Source of the DNA: Alkalihalobacterium chitinilyticum
GTDB taxonomy: Bacteria > Bacillota > Bacilli > Bacillales > Bacillaceae_F
Direction of reading: 5' to 3'
DNA length: 64,000 bases
Assembly (NCBI RefSeq): GCF_029028005.1
Contig: NZ_JAOTPO010000004.1
Span: 212,034 to 276,033 of the forward strand
The translations under genes were made by a program, and so were the position numbers. Shown here piece after piece: positions 42,404 through 52,483 of the stretch; within the stretch, counting starts at the first letter, position 1, and each line of letters starts with the position of its first letter. Below the pieces are notes generated by a model. It searched no databases, was not told the DNA's origin, and saw only the letters and a program-made list of their open reading frames with translations.

Positions 42404-44428
42404 TTATTTGTTAAAATACTCTTTGACAAACTTAGGCTCTTCGCCTTCAGCAAAAGTATAGAAATCAGGATACGTATGTTGATGATAATAGAATGCGATA
42501 ATGTATCTTCCATCACCGCCCCAATGTGACCATCGTAACGCTTCCTCTAATTGTTCAGGTGCTTCGACTCTCAGCCCCTGTTGTTGCATTTCAATATTTC
42601 CTTCTAAATCATACTTATGAATATAATCATACATATCCATTTTGTCTTCCATCTTTAAAACGATTGCATGTGAAATGTCATCAGGAGTTACTCTCGCTTG
42701 GTCACGCAATCCTTTTTGTTCGAGCCAACGATCCATTTCTTCGTAAGACTTCTTCCATACGGTATTAATTCTCTTTTCATTTGCCCATAAATATTCAATA
42801 TAAGCCCATGGTTCTCTTCTGTCATTCATATCTGCGTATGTTTCAGCTTCAATCTCAGATGTTAACACTTCATGGAACTCTTTCATATCTTGAGGATCGG
42901 TTAAAACTACTCTCTTCCCTAAATTCGTGTGTAGAGAAATTCGATCAAGCTCAGATAAATCATCAACAGTCATTACCGGATTTTGATTACGTCTATGTTC
43001 TTTCGATTGAACAATTGGTTTGTAAAGTTCAGCATATACTTCGATTGGAATACGATACTGTCTTACAAGTGTCTTGCCGCTTTCTAAGTCGTATCCAAAG
43101 ACAACAAATCCTGTGTCCCCGCTATAATTTTCAATCATAGCCTGGTCACGGACAATTTGTTCGTGTAAGCGACGAATGTTTTTTATATTTTCTTCTTCCT
43201 TATAGGAATAGGTCGGTCTAATATCTAATTCTTTTTCATGCCTAGAATTGTTTGACTCCTCTTGTTCTTCCCCTTTCAACTCATCCAAAAGAGGATAAAT
43301 GCCATCTGACATGTACACTTGATTGACATTCGCTAAATCTGGAACTCTTTTCTCGTAGCCTAAAATATCAAATTGCATCATAAAAGCTACTAAAACTATC
43401 GCAACTATATAGATCGCATAACCTTTCCATTTCGCAAACACCCGCCACGTTTTTTCTAAGATCATTTCCGCGATATAATAGCCAATTATAGAGCCAACAA
43501 TGTATCCAAAGATAATCCATCCTACTTGTTGGTTTTGCATTTCTCCAAAGTAAAACCCACCGACCAGCATCGAACAAACCGTAACACCGTATTTAAAAAT
43601 TGGGCGCAGTGAACGGAATGCAATCGCTTGCGTCGCACTTTCCACACTTCGATTTTTATAAACGAATAACGCCGCTACATAGAAAAAGACAATCAATAAA
43701 AGATAGGCGATAACCTCCTGAACAGTCAAAGGGGTATGAATGACTTCAACTATACGTACAAACGGCAGTATTCTTTCAATGTTTTGCAAGAAATAATACT
43801 CCCCTGCAAATCCAAATAAGAAAAACTGCAGGTTCATAAAGAAGAGTATCGTTATCCCAGTTGGAAAAATAAGCATGATATAAATAAGTGCCCCTTGTAA
43901 AACAGACATCCCCGTAAGCATCCCAACAAAAACACCTGCTAAGAAAACAAAGACATTAAATAGCAATGATACTGCCATCCAACTCATAACAGAGGAAAAC
44001 GATAATAATTCTCCAGCCGGTAAGACACTTCCTAAAATCCAAGCAACCAATCCTGTTAAGAAAATGGGGACAAATAAAATGACAATCCCTAATAAAACAT
44101 GTTGGTTATATAAATTTTCTCTTTTTACCGGTAAGCTATGTACAAAGTCACTTGATGATTTAACTTGAATATAGCGGAAGATAAAAATCGAAAGTAATAC
44201 GGGCATTAAAAACATTAAAAACACTTGGAACTCAATCGAAATCTCAAATAAGCTCGTAAAAGGCCTTGTAAAAAATCGATGCTCGTGCCCATCTCTCGTA
44301 TAGGCCATTAAAAGTTGCAGTGGTAACGCAAATAATAAGCTTATAAAGTATGCAATTCCGACCCAGCCGACACTTCTTAAGTCTTGGATGAATATACCTC
44401 GATTAAACGATAATGTTTTCGATAGCAT
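42404..44428 (-). CDS. Large ABC-2-type permease with C-terminal soluble domain
   Basis: 674 residues. The first ~355 form about ten membrane helices (two groups of six and four). The last ~310, beginning near YEKRVPDLANVNQVYMSDGI, are a soluble, Glu/Tyr-rich domain (IYPLLDELKGEEQEES, WSHWGGDGRYIIAFYYHQ) as in DUF6449-type Bacillus permeases. The start at 44428 is chosen from AGGG nine bases upstream. It lies inside the end of the ATPase gene (26-base overlap). It is the third gene of the GntR-ATPase-permease operon. Confidence 0.8.
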   Translation of the reverse strand: MLSKTLSFNRGIFIQDLRSVGWVGIAYFISLLFALPLQLLMAYTRDGHEHRFFTRPFTSLFEISIEFQVFLMFLMPVLLSIFIFRYIQVKSSSDFVHSLPVKRENLYNQHVLLGIVILFVPIFLTGLVAWILGSVLPAGELLSFSSVMSWMAVSLLFNVFVFLAGVFVGMLTGMSVLQGALIYIMLIFPTGITILFFMNLQFFLFGFAGEYYFLQNIERILPFVRIVEVIHTPLTVQEVIAYLLLIVFFYVAALFVYKNRSVESATQAIAFRSLRPIFKYGVTVCSMLVGGFYFGEMQNQQVGWIIFGYIVGSIIGYYIAEMILEKTWRVFAKWKGYAIYIVAIVLVAFMMQFDILGYEKRVPDLANVNQVYMSDGIYPLLDELKGEEQEESNNSRHEKELDIRPTYSYKEEENIKNIRRLHEQIVRDQAMIENYSGDTGFVVFGYDLESGKTLVRQYRIPIEVYAELYKPIVQSKEHRRNQNPVMTVDDLSELDRISLHTNLGKRVVLTDPQDMKEFHEVLTSEIEAETYADMNDRREPWAYIEYLWANEKRINTVWKKSYEEMDRWLEQKGLRDQARVTPDDISHAIVLKMEDKMDMYDYIHKYDLEGNIEMQQQGLRVEAPEQLEEALRWSHWGGDGRYIIAFYYHQHTYPDFYTFAEGEEPKFVKEYFNK

Positions 44429-45302
44429 AACCGACATCCCTCATTTCATATATAAAAATCTCTTCAAGCGTTAAAGGCAATACATCAAAAATAGCTGGTT
44501 TGAACGATTGTATATGAGACGTCACCTTCTCCTGATTACCTCTAACGATATACAGCCGTACACTGCCGCGCTCTTCTTTGTACAACACATCAATCCCGTG
44601 TAAAAAGATCGGTGGTACCTCATGTTTAAAAGCGACTTGAATTTTATGAATGTCTGATTTCAAATCATCTAAATCTTTTTCTATCATCAGTTCCCCGTGA
44701 TGCAGTATTCCGATTTGATCACACAGGTCCTCTACTTCTCTCAAGTTATGTGAAGATATCATAATCGTCATTTCTCGATCAGCTACATCTTGAATCAGTA
44801 GATTTTTTACTTTGTTCCGCATCACCGCATCGAGGCCGTCGAGTGGTTCATCCAATATGAGAACCTCAGGCATTGTTGATAAAACTAACCAAAATGCTAC
44901 TTGACGCTGCATTCCTTTAGATAAACGATGTATTTTCTTATGAACATCGATCGGAAACACCTCTTGTAATCTTTGAAAACGCTCTTCGTTCCAGTTGACA
45001 TACATACTTTTATAAAAATCAGCAGCTTGCTTAATGGTCGTGTTTGGAAAGAAAAATAAAGAATCTGCTAAAAAAATAACGGATTGCTTACGGTTCACAT
45101 TTTCAAAAATAGGCTCACCGTTAATTAGGACGTCTCCTGAATCTTGTTTGTAAATACCCGCAATCATTTTCATTAAGGTCGTCTTTCCTGCACCATTGGA
45201 ACCGAGGAGTCCGTAAATAGAACCTTTTGAGATTCGTAAATTTAAATTTTTAACCGCTTCGGTTCCCTCAAATTCTTTGCGAAGATTTTTTACTTCAATC
45301 AT
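44403..45302 (-). CDS. ABC transporter ATP-binding protein
   Basis: 299 residues: Walker A GSNGAGKTT, signature LSKGMQRQVAFWL, Walker B VLILDEPLDGLD, switch His in ISSHNLREVEDL. It couples to the overlapping permease. It overlaps the GntR gene end by eight bases. YtrB-like; the substrate is unknown. Confidence 0.93.
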   Translation of the reverse strand: MIEVKNLRKEFEGTEAVKNLNLRISKGSIYGLLGSNGAGKTTLMKMIAGIYKQDSGDVLINGEPIFENVNRKQSVIFLADSLFFFPNTTIKQAADFYKSMYVNWNEERFQRLQEVFPIDVHKKIHRLSKGMQRQVAFWLVLSTMPEVLILDEPLDGLDAVMRNKVKNLLIQDVADREMTIMISSHNLREVEDLCDQIGILHHGELMIEKDLDDLKSDIHKIQVAFKHEVPPIFLHGIDVLYKEERGSVRLYIVRGNQEKVTSHIQSFKPAIFDVLPLTLEEIFIYEMRDVGYAIENIIV

Positions 45303-45684
45303 TATCTTCTCCTCCTTTCACTGCCTCCTCAGCAATTGCAACTAGAGATAAGATGTCCTCTTTTTTCATTCCTAGATACATAGCTTCTGATAAAAGCTTC
45401 ACCAATTCTTCTTTCATCTTCTTCACCTTTTCATCGTTTTTCGTTTCTGATTGAGGAGCAACATACTTCCCCTTGCCTGGAACCGAGTAGATGTATCCTT
45501 GGTGTTCTAATTCACGGTATGCTTTTTGGATCGTATTCGGGTTGATCGTTAATTCTTGTGCTAACGCTCTAACTGATGGTAATTGCTGGTCAGCTACGAA
45601 CACCTCATGAATAATCAACTCTTTCAATTTTTCAACTAACTGCTCATAAATGGGTTTTCTACTTCGGATGTCTAATTGAAACAT
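45295..45684 (-). CDS. GntR-family regulator (YtrA type)
   Basis: 129 residues with a winged helix (KPIYEQLVEKLKELIIHEVF, LPSVRALAQELTINPNTIQKAYRELEHQGYI) and a short C-terminal tail. It heads the ABC operon and should repress it through the inverted repeat at 45765-45791. AAAGGAGGAAG precedes the ATG. Confidence 0.93.
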   Translation of the reverse strand: MFQLDIRSRKPIYEQLVEKLKELIIHEVFVADQQLPSVRALAQELTINPNTIQKAYRELEHQGYIYSVPGKGKYVAPQSETKNDEKVKKMKEELVKLLSEAMYLGMKKEDILSLVAIAEEAVKGGEDND

Positions 45685-45764
45685 GACTTCCTCCTTTCTA
45701 GGAGCTTACTATTATTGCTAGAGCGCATTTCTTTTTTAAACTGCTTATTGTGTTATGGTCACTA

Positions 45765-45791
45765 ACTGTACTATTTATCATATTACAGTTT
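45765..45791 (-). promoter_or_regulatory. GntR operator of the second ABC operon
   Basis: AACTGTACTAT and ATATTACAGTT form 11-bp arms with one mismatch around a 5-base centre. The site overlaps the -10 of the promoter at 45781-45808, a classic repressor position. Confidence 0.75.
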
Positions 45792-45808
45792 TAATTATAT
45801 ATGACAAA
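45781..45808 (-). promoter_or_regulatory. Sigma-A promoter of the GntR-ABC operon
   Basis: TTGTCA (45803-45808), 16-base spacer, TAATAT (45781-45786) on the minus strand, about 100 bases before the GntR start. Confidence 0.6.
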
Positions 45809-45873
45809 ATAGAGTTTGCAACCATTTTTTTCTAATACTTTTGTTGTTCATATTGGGAGTAAACATAAAAATG

Positions 45874-45904
45874 GAGGTGCCAATCACATGATGATTAGCA
45901 CCTC
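45874..45904. terminator. Hairpin with T-tract between operons
   Basis: GAGGTGC/GCACCTC arms extended by AATCA/TGATT pairing, with T5 on the plus strand and T5 on the minus strand. It may end the serine hydrolase transcript on the minus strand, although this lies over 300 bases further upstream. Confidence 0.6.
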
Positions 45905-45984
45905 TTTTTGTATAGAGACAGCAGCTTGTACTTAGTTTTCACATATGGATGATGACTTTTGATAAGAAAAGCAAAAGCGGACTC

Positions 45985-46165
45985 CAGAAGCCCTTATTTG
46001 TGATAAAACCAATGATTTATACAGTTTAGGGACTTCACAGGCTCTTATTTACTAAAAAAACAGTTCTTTCCTCAAAGAAAACTACAAATAAGATCCTCTC
46101 AGTGCCCTAACTTTGATGAAATGGTAGATTCCAAGAGAATAAGGGCCTCTCAGTGTTCTGAAAGG
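45985..46165. repeat. Inverted pairs of an AATAAG(G)GCCTCTCAGTG-type repeat
   Basis: Two left copies (CCCTTATTTG at 45991; GCTCTTATTT at 46041) face two right copies (AAATAAGATCCTCTCAGTG at ~46086; GAATAAGGGCCTCTCAGTG at ~46137). Spacing is 50-52 bases within each pair. The whole ~180-base block is non-coding and lies downstream of the serine hydrolase gene. Confidence 0.65.
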
Positions 46166-46216
46166 TTAGCTATTTAAATTCCAGATGGATCATTTCTACA
46201 ACTTTTGATGTAGGAT

Positions 46217-47230
46217 TTACAGACAGCCCATCACCGTATCTCCAAAACTACGAATATCAGCTAGATAGTCATATCCTTTAGGAGAGCCGAAGCTATTTAA
46301 CATCCGTACGACAACTATATCATGTTTCGGGATCACCAATAGAGCAACATTCGTATACCCTAAAATTTGATAGGCCCCTTTCGGAATAAGCGGACCCATT
46401 TCAGACTGTAACGCAGGCAAGTCTTTTACAAACCATAGGAAGCCGTTTTGTGGCAGATCTTGGTCTACTAACGTCGGGGATTGAAGAGCTGTTGCAAGTT
46501 CGATTATTTCTTTTGCTACCTTTTGTTCTCCATTTATCTCTCCCTGTTTTAAATGAAGGTACCCCCAGTAGGCAAGTTCCCGTGTGGACACATACATATT
46601 CATCTTATCGCCTTCAGTACTTTCACTTGTAACCCAATTTCGATCATTCGGTTCACGGATTACATCGACTAGCTTTTCAGTTGACTTAGCATACCAGCCA
46701 GTTTCACGAAACCCGACTCGTTCAAACACTTCTTTCTGGAGGATTTCTGCTATCGTTTGACCAGTTGTCACCTTAATTACCGCTGCTAAAAGATCTATAC
46801 TAACCATACGGTAGGCCCAGCTGGTGCCAGCAGGAAATTCACGAAAAAGAGTTCCTTCTTTAAAATGAAGTCCATGTGTATGTGTAAGGAGATGCCGTAT
46901 CGTTGTTCCTTTTAAAACATTTCTATCCAGATCGTTCAGATAGGTTGTTACGAGATCATCCATTGAATGAATGTACCCATTATAAACCGCATAGGCAACC
47001 GCAAATCCGATATAGCTTTTCCGTACAGAAGCGACATGAAATTGGGAGTCCGCTTGAATCGGTCTCGCTAACGGATCAATGGAATGGTTTCCCCAATATT
47101 GTTCTGTCACGATCTTGTCTTTTTGAATAACCAGACAGGCCGAACCTGACCAACTAACAACCTTTTGCGTTTTTTCAATATGCCTCAGCACAGGGGTAAA
47201 TTGATCAGTTAATTGTTTTGTCAAATCCAT
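46217..47230 (-). CDS. Serine hydrolase (beta-lactamase/class C family)
   Basis: 337 residues with the SxxK active site in HVASVRKSYIGFAVAYAV, the family's HLLTHTHGL segment and a Tyr-containing second motif (WAYRMVSIDLL). There is no signal peptide, so it acts in the cytoplasm or is anchored otherwise. Relatives include esterases and D-amino-acid peptidases. It is 26 bases downstream of the peptidase gene on the same strand and likely in one operon with it. Confidence 0.85.
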   Translation of the reverse strand: MDLTKQLTDQFTPVLRHIEKTQKVVSWSGSACLVIQKDKIVTEQYWGNHSIDPLARPIQADSQFHVASVRKSYIGFAVAYAVYNGYIHSMDDLVTTYLNDLDRNVLKGTTIRHLLTHTHGLHFKEGTLFREFPAGTSWAYRMVSIDLLAAVIKVTTGQTIAEILQKEVFERVGFRETGWYAKSTEKLVDVIREPNDRNWVTSESTEGDKMNMYVSTRELAYWGYLHLKQGEINGEQKVAKEIIELATALQSPTLVDQDLPQNGFLWFVKDLPALQSEMGPLIPKGAYQILGYTNVALLVIPKHDIVVVRMLNSFGSPKGYDYLADIRSFGDTVMGCL

Positions 47231-47256
47231 TAAATTACCTTCCTTCTAGCAGCAAA

Positions 47257-48837
47257 CTAAAAAAACTGTTTTATAAAATAACGAGGATTTAAGTATTCCC
47301 CTGTCGCTTGTTTAATTTTTTCATTCCAATGTAATGAAGCTCCAGGTCGAATGAACTCACGAATTAAATACGAGCCAACCTCTTCTGTAAATAACTCTTT
47401 AGAAATATTCTTTTCAATAAAACAATGCAACTGCGATGCAGTTAATTCGCCTAATAAATAGTCCTGATACGAAGCCGGAGCAAGTGAGAAGTGCATTTTT
47501 GCTGCCCAGTCCGGGAAATGAGTCTCTTCTGGTGGATGCATAAATTGAATGTCTTGCACCAGCTTCCACCACAGTTGATTTAAATTTTGATTTGGATTTT
47601 CATACATCTCTCTTTCAAAAGACGAAAAGGTTATAATCCATCGAGCCGAGACGAGCATTTGACGCTGAAGCATCTTATTAGCAAACAGCCTCAGCTCTTC
47701 CAGTTGATTTGGCTGAAGGTCCAAAAACCGTTCTTGCCAACTGTCCATTTTACTCATGCGACCGAAAAATAGTGCGATCGCCTCAGTCGTTAACGTATGA
47801 GAATGAAAACGAAGAATAAACGGTAACTGACGATCGATGTTTTTAAAATACACCGCATGACCGAGCTCATGTAGTAAAGCCGTACACCAAAATAGACTTT
47901 CATCTAAGTTGACTAGTATCCTCACATCTCCCTCACGATTAATATCCGAGCAAAACCCAAATGGATTTTTATGTTCTCGAGGGTATAAATCACTCCGCTT
48001 CAAAACGTCCTCAATGTCTAGTCCCATCGCATGAAAGGTTTGGTTAACCATTTCCACTACATTTTTCCCTTTAAAATATTGATCTATATCTATTCCTTGA
48101 ATAGCAGGCGCTTCTTGAAAGAAAGGGTCTGTATAATGCCATGGTCGAATCTCACCTGCCGAAATCCCCCACTTTTTTGCTAATTCTTCATCGATTTCTT
48201 GTTTCAATTTCTCAAAAGGAGCATCAGATTGTTCCTTTAAGTCTTCTAAAATCTGAAAAACATTGTTAATGTCTAACTCTTGTGTTTCCATTGACATCTG
48301 ATAAAAATTCTCATATCCTAACGCCCGGGCATCTTCATTCCGTTTATGTACCAATAGCAAGACTTGCGCTTCGATTTTTTTACTAATTTGCTTGCTGGCA
48401 AGCCATGCTTCTTTTCTTTGAAAAAGGTCACGGCTACTCTTAAGAATGTCATTGATCTCATTGTTTGTTATTTCTTTTCCTTTTATATTTGGTCGGAAAG
48501 AAGTAAACGTTTGCGAGATTTCTTTTTCAAGTTCCACCGTTTTAGCGAGCGTTTCCGGACTGAGTTGATTTTTGACCGTTTTTCGATAGATATCATCTAA
48601 TTGGCGTTGTTGTTTATATTCTAAGGCCTGTCTGCTCCGAAAATAGCACACCTGATCCATCAAATCTTTGCTGGCAAAATGACTATAATATGTATTTAAC
48701 GCTTTTTCATGTTGTTCACTCCACTTTTGCTCTCCTGTTGTGGCTGCCATCCAGTGATTCGTAAGTACCGATTGGTAAAGACCTTTTACCGTCTCATTTT
48801 GGTGAATTAAGAACTCTTCCATGTTTTTTTCACTCAT
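47257..48837 (-). CDS. M2-like zinc metallopeptidase
   Basis: 526 residues with the zinc motif HELGHAVYF and the third ligand region TTEAIALFFGRM, the arrangement of ACE-like M2 and M3 peptidases. The N-terminal half is all helical (NETVKGLYQSVLTNHWMAATTG is a typical M2 start). No signal peptide, so an intracellular dipeptidase/oligopeptidase is likely. ATG 48837 is preceded by AAGGAG at nine bases; a GTG at 48855 is in frame but has no site. Confidence 0.85.
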   Translation of the reverse strand: MSEKNMEEFLIHQNETVKGLYQSVLTNHWMAATTGEQKWSEQHEKALNTYYSHFASKDLMDQVCYFRSRQALEYKQQRQLDDIYRKTVKNQLSPETLAKTVELEKEISQTFTSFRPNIKGKEITNNEINDILKSSRDLFQRKEAWLASKQISKKIEAQVLLLVHKRNEDARALGYENFYQMSMETQELDINNVFQILEDLKEQSDAPFEKLKQEIDEELAKKWGISAGEIRPWHYTDPFFQEAPAIQGIDIDQYFKGKNVVEMVNQTFHAMGLDIEDVLKRSDLYPREHKNPFGFCSDINREGDVRILVNLDESLFWCTALLHELGHAVYFKNIDRQLPFILRFHSHTLTTEAIALFFGRMSKMDSWQERFLDLQPNQLEELRLFANKMLQRQMLVSARWIITFSSFEREMYENPNQNLNQLWWKLVQDIQFMHPPEETHFPDWAAKMHFSLAPASYQDYLLGELTASQLHCFIEKNISKELFTEEVGSYLIREFIRPGASLHWNEKIKQATGEYLNPRYFIKQFF

Positions 48838-49102
48838 GTTCTCCCTCTCCTTCACTAGTACCGCTATACTGCCATACTAACAGAAGAATGAATTAATTAC
48901 TCAAAATATTTAAATAATCATAAATTCACCTGCGTTTATTATCGCAACTACCATTCACTTTTTGGCTTCAACAAGGCAACCTACCCTAATTTATGGAAAA
49001 TAATAGATATAATAGTAGGAATCGGTTGAAAACTAGAGGAAATTTAACCATCTTCTAGAATTATACGGTAGTAAGTATAGAAAAAGAGGAGTATCTACAT
49101 TC

Positions 49103-50359
49103 ATGCTGCAGCAATTATTATTACAAGTCGTTTTTATTTTATTTCCACCCTTACTTTATTACACGATACTAAAAAACAACACATACCTTAAAAATTATAA
49201 TAGTTTAATCGTAGGTTTTTTAAGCTGCCTTGCTATTTTTTTATGTATGTCTTTTCCCGTTTCTTTCAGTACTGGAAATATGATGGATTTACGTACGATT
49301 CCTTGGATCCTCTCTTTCTTATATGGCAGCTTTCCCATTGGTATTTTTGTAACGATCATGATGTTTGCCTTTCGTGTATTTATTGGGGGGATGGGTGCAT
49401 ATGCCGCTTTAATAATCTCTTTAATATCGTTAATATTTATAATTATGTACTTTAGAAATTATCAAACCTTTACATACAGTAAAAAAATTAAATCAACTCT
49501 AGTACTGACTGCCATTAATTCACTGCTTGTTATTTTATCCATTCAACTAATGTTTGGATATTCATCGACCGACGTGTATATGTTTTATTTGTTCTTTATA
49601 GTCATGCATATATTGATGATGTGGGTTTGCATCTATGTGATAGAAACGATAAGAGAGCATGGACAATTACGAGTCGAACTCGAAAAATCAGAAAAGCTTA
49701 ATATTGTCGGGCAAATGGCCGCAAGTGTTGCTCATGAAATCAGAAACCCAATGACCGTCGTCAATGGTTTTGTTCAAATTTTACAACAAGATAAAGATAC
49801 GCCTAAGAAACATCGCGAACATTATGAAATTATTACAAATGAATTAAAACGTGCCGAAACGATTCTTAACGATTATTTAACATTAGCAAAACCACAAGCC
49901 GTAAAGCTCGAAACGATCAATATTCATGAGCAAATCAATCGGATCAATCACACCCTCTCATCATACGCACTCATGAAAAGTGTGGGGGTCGAGTATCACT
50001 TACCTACAGAGAATAATTATTTCATAAAAGGCTGTCCTGAGAAATTCCAACAAGTACTTATAAACATAATAAAAAATGCAATCGAAGTTTCCCAAAAAGG
50101 AGAAGCAGTTACCGTCTCGGTTTCAAAAAAACTAGATTTCTACTACATCTATATAAAAGATAACGGTTGCGGGATGACAAAAAACGAGTTGCAATCTATA
50201 GGCACTCCCTTCTATTCTTTAAAAGAACGAGGAACTGGACTTGGCTTAACGATTTCATACAGTATTATCCACTCAATGGAAGGTACTATTGATGTGACCA
50301 GTCAAAAAGGAAAAGGATCGACATTCATTATTGGCCTTCCTGTAATAAAAGAAGCGTAG
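49103..50359 (+). CDS. KinB-like sporulation sensor histidine kinase
   Basis: 418 residues: an N-terminal 5TM-5TMR_LYT-like membrane sensor (~5-190, six helices), then HisKA with His in ASVAHEIRNPMTVVNGFVQ and HATPase (NIIKNAIEVS, DNGCGMTKNE, GTGLGLTISYS). This design is that of B. subtilis KinB/KinD-type orphan kinases feeding the Spo0A phosphorelay. No response regulator gene is adjacent. Role in sporulation is inferred. Confidence 0.87.
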   Translation: MLQQLLLQVVFILFPPLLYYTILKNNTYLKNYNSLIVGFLSCLAIFLCMSFPVSFSTGNMMDLRTIPWILSFLYGSFPIGIFVTIMMFAFRVFIGGMGAYAALIISLISLIFIIMYFRNYQTFTYSKKIKSTLVLTAINSLLVILSIQLMFGYSSTDVYMFYLFFIVMHILMMWVCIYVIETIREHGQLRVELEKSEKLNIVGQMAASVAHEIRNPMTVVNGFVQILQQDKDTPKKHREHYEIITNELKRAETILNDYLTLAKPQAVKLETINIHEQINRINHTLSSYALMKSVGVEYHLPTENNYFIKGCPEKFQQVLINIIKNAIEVSQKGEAVTVSVSKKLDFYYIYIKDNGCGMTKNELQSIGTPFYSLKERGTGLGLTISYSIIHSMEGTIDVTSQKGKGSTFIIGLPVIKEA

Positions 50360-50593
50360 ATGAAAATAGACGACTATTCCATACGAACCTATAGGAACCT
50401 GTCACAAACTGCTGACATGCTGCATACGTTGAAATTAAGTTAGTAGGTACCAACCCTTTTTAAACTGTTGAAATGGGATAAGGGTAAAAGTTTGAGTAAC
50501 TCTTTTCTAATAAAAAATAGGACTTACATCCCAAGCTCTTCAACCCTATTAAAACATACTTGAAAAGGGATTGGTTTTGGAGGGAGGGATTAC

Positions 50594-50863
50594 ATGCCTA
50601 AATACAGAAAAATACCGGTCGTCGTAGAAGCCGTAAAACTGAAGAGATCAATTACAATTGAAACATCAGAAGGTACAGTAAGAGGTTTACCTGGTGACTA
50701 TTTGATTACTGAGCCAAATGGTGAGCAATACCCGATTCGATCTGAAGAGTTTGAAGCAACGTATGAACGAGTAAAATCGTCAAAGGATCTAGGTAACTTT
50801 CTAAAAAGAGCGCTAGGGAAACTGAAGAATAAGTCTTCAGAGTATTTTATGAAGCATCAATAA
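50594..50863 (+). CDS. PGDYG-domain small protein
   Basis: 89 residues: MPKYRKIPVVVEAVKL, then EGTVRGLPGDYLITEPNGEQYPI, the PGDYG-type motif found in phage and bacterial small proteins of unknown function. GGAGGGAGGG precedes the ATG. Followed by its own terminator. Confidence 0.75.
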   Translation: MPKYRKIPVVVEAVKLKRSITIETSEGTVRGLPGDYLITEPNGEQYPIRSEEFEATYERVKSSKDLGNFLKRALGKLKNKSSEYFMKHQ

Positions 50864-50921
50864 TCGCACTTAATATGGTAAAGAGAGGGATGAAAAGAAG
50901 TTTTAATGACGAAATAATTAG

Positions 50922-50958
50922 CCTACTATGAAAAGCGGTGTTCCCCCTTTTCAGTAGG
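50922..50958 (+). terminator. Terminator of the PGDYG gene
   Basis: CCTACT plus TGAAAAG pair with CTTTTCA plus AGTAGG; TTTGTTTTTT follows. Confidence 0.85.
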
Positions 50959-51045
50959 TTTGTTTTTTGAACGATTTCATTGATTAACTCTTCTTATAGA
51001 AGAGCAACTCCCGCCATTACTCTTAAATCTTTATTTATGAAAAAA

Positions 51046-51098
51046 CTGACTCAAACTACATCCCCTTCTAACTAAGTGTGAGTTCCTAGTTGAGCCAG
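51046..51098 (-). terminator. Terminator of the MFS gene
   Basis: CTGGCTCAA pairs with TTGAGTCAG (one G-T pair) and TTTTT follows on the minus strand, 14 bases past the stop. Confidence 0.7.
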
Positions 51099-51111
51099 CT
51101 GCACGAGGCAA

Positions 51112-52308
51112 TTATTTAACCTTAATAAACATAGATACGATTAATCCTATACAAAGAAAAACACCAAGTACTATGAAACTCATCGAATAATTCGAAACAC
51201 CAATTAAAAAAATCGCTGTAACTGGCCCTAAACTTGCCCCCACAAATAAAATAAAGGCATTAAACGTAACGGCAGTACCTCTTACTTTTTCTCCTAAAAT
51301 ACTAACCATTGATATAGTAACGGGACATACTAATGCAATTCCTGCAACAAATACAACACTCATAAGAACAATCATAAATAAATTGGAGAAAACACCTACC
51401 ATCACCACTCCTACGGTTGCAAGAACCATTCCCACTCGTAATACATTTGAAATACCATATTTATTAGATAGCTTTCCAGCAAAAGGAGCTAATATAATGC
51501 CAAAAATTCCGACCGCTCGAACCGCTAGAATTTCTTGGCTCGACAACCCAAACGTATTCGTACTTAAATAGCTGCCTAAAATCGTATACATGGCCACGAG
51601 TGAAAAGAGGGATAGAAACGTAATGAACAATGTAAGCAGCAACTGCTTATTTTTCAGCAAAACCGCCATTTGTTTAAAAATATCCCACACCCGTACTCCG
51701 CTCGAGCTTCGTTCCTCTCGAGGAAGTACGAAAATAACGAGAAGACTGGATATAAAATACAACGCTGCGAGAGTAAAAAAGATAAAGGGCCAGCCCCAAA
51801 GCTCTTGGATCGCACTGCTTAACACTTGACCAAAAATAGCTGCCGTCAAAAAACCTGAAGTAATAAATCCGATCGTCGTCAATCGCTTTTCCGACGGATA
51901 CACTTCTCCTACGTAAACTAGAGAGATAGGTGCATATACAGAAGCAACGGCTCCTTGAAGCGCTCTTAAGATGAGTAACCAATAAAAACCTTCGACAAAT
52001 CCAATTAAGAGAGTAACAATTGTAATGGAGCAGATTCCGATCATTAAAAAGGCTTTGCGTCCAAATCGGTCTGAGAGCGCCCCAAAAATTAAACAACCAA
52101 GTGCGTAGAAAAGGGAGAAAACACTTCCTGTTAGAGCTGCCTGTTGTAATGAAACCTCAAAAGAAGCACTAAAAACAGAAATAAGCGGGATCGTAATATA
52201 CATGCTCGATAATACTACGAGCCCACACCACACTAATACTACAGTTATTAATGAATATGACTGCTCGGTTGGGTTTCCTTTCACCTCATTTAGTTGTATC
52301 CCACTCAT
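51112..52308 (-). CDS. MFS transporter (YybF/YgaY-like)
   Basis: 398 residues, twelve membrane helices, with the MFS motif GALSDRFGRKAFLMIG between TM2 and TM3 and LVYVGEVYPSEKRLTTIGFITSG in TM4-5. These are typical of the DHA1-like group related to AraJ/YybF. Substrate unknown. AAAGGAGGGA before the ATG. Single gene. Confidence 0.85.
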   Translation of the reverse strand: MSGIQLNEVKGNPTEQSYSLITVVLVWCGLVVLSSMYITIPLISVFSASFEVSLQQAALTGSVFSLFYALGCLIFGALSDRFGRKAFLMIGICSITIVTLLIGFVEGFYWLLILRALQGAVASVYAPISLVYVGEVYPSEKRLTTIGFITSGFLTAAIFGQVLSSAIQELWGWPFIFFTLAALYFISSLLVIFVLPREERSSSGVRVWDIFKQMAVLLKNKQLLLTLFITFLSLFSLVAMYTILGSYLSTNTFGLSSQEILAVRAVGIFGIILAPFAGKLSNKYGISNVLRVGMVLATVGVVMVGVFSNLFMIVLMSVVFVAGIALVCPVTISMVSILGEKVRGTAVTFNAFILFVGASLGPVTAIFLIGVSNYSMSFIVLGVFLCIGLIVSMFIKVK

Positions 52309-52483
52309 AGAATCCCTCCTTTTAGTAACTCCCCCTTTAGTCCTTGTCCTACGTCCTCTTTATCGAATATATATGATTATGCCATCTTTTTTTTATATAG
52401 AAGTTGTTTCACTTTTTTGTTTCGTATTTAAGATCCGGCCAAATCAAAAACACTTGATCGCAGAACAACTACGACCAAGTGAT

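Noticed and set aside
42235..42516. A 93-codon minus-strand frame after the large permease
   Set aside because: It overlaps the end of the permease gene in another frame, has no ribosome site and a composition expected from A/T-rich non-coding DNA.
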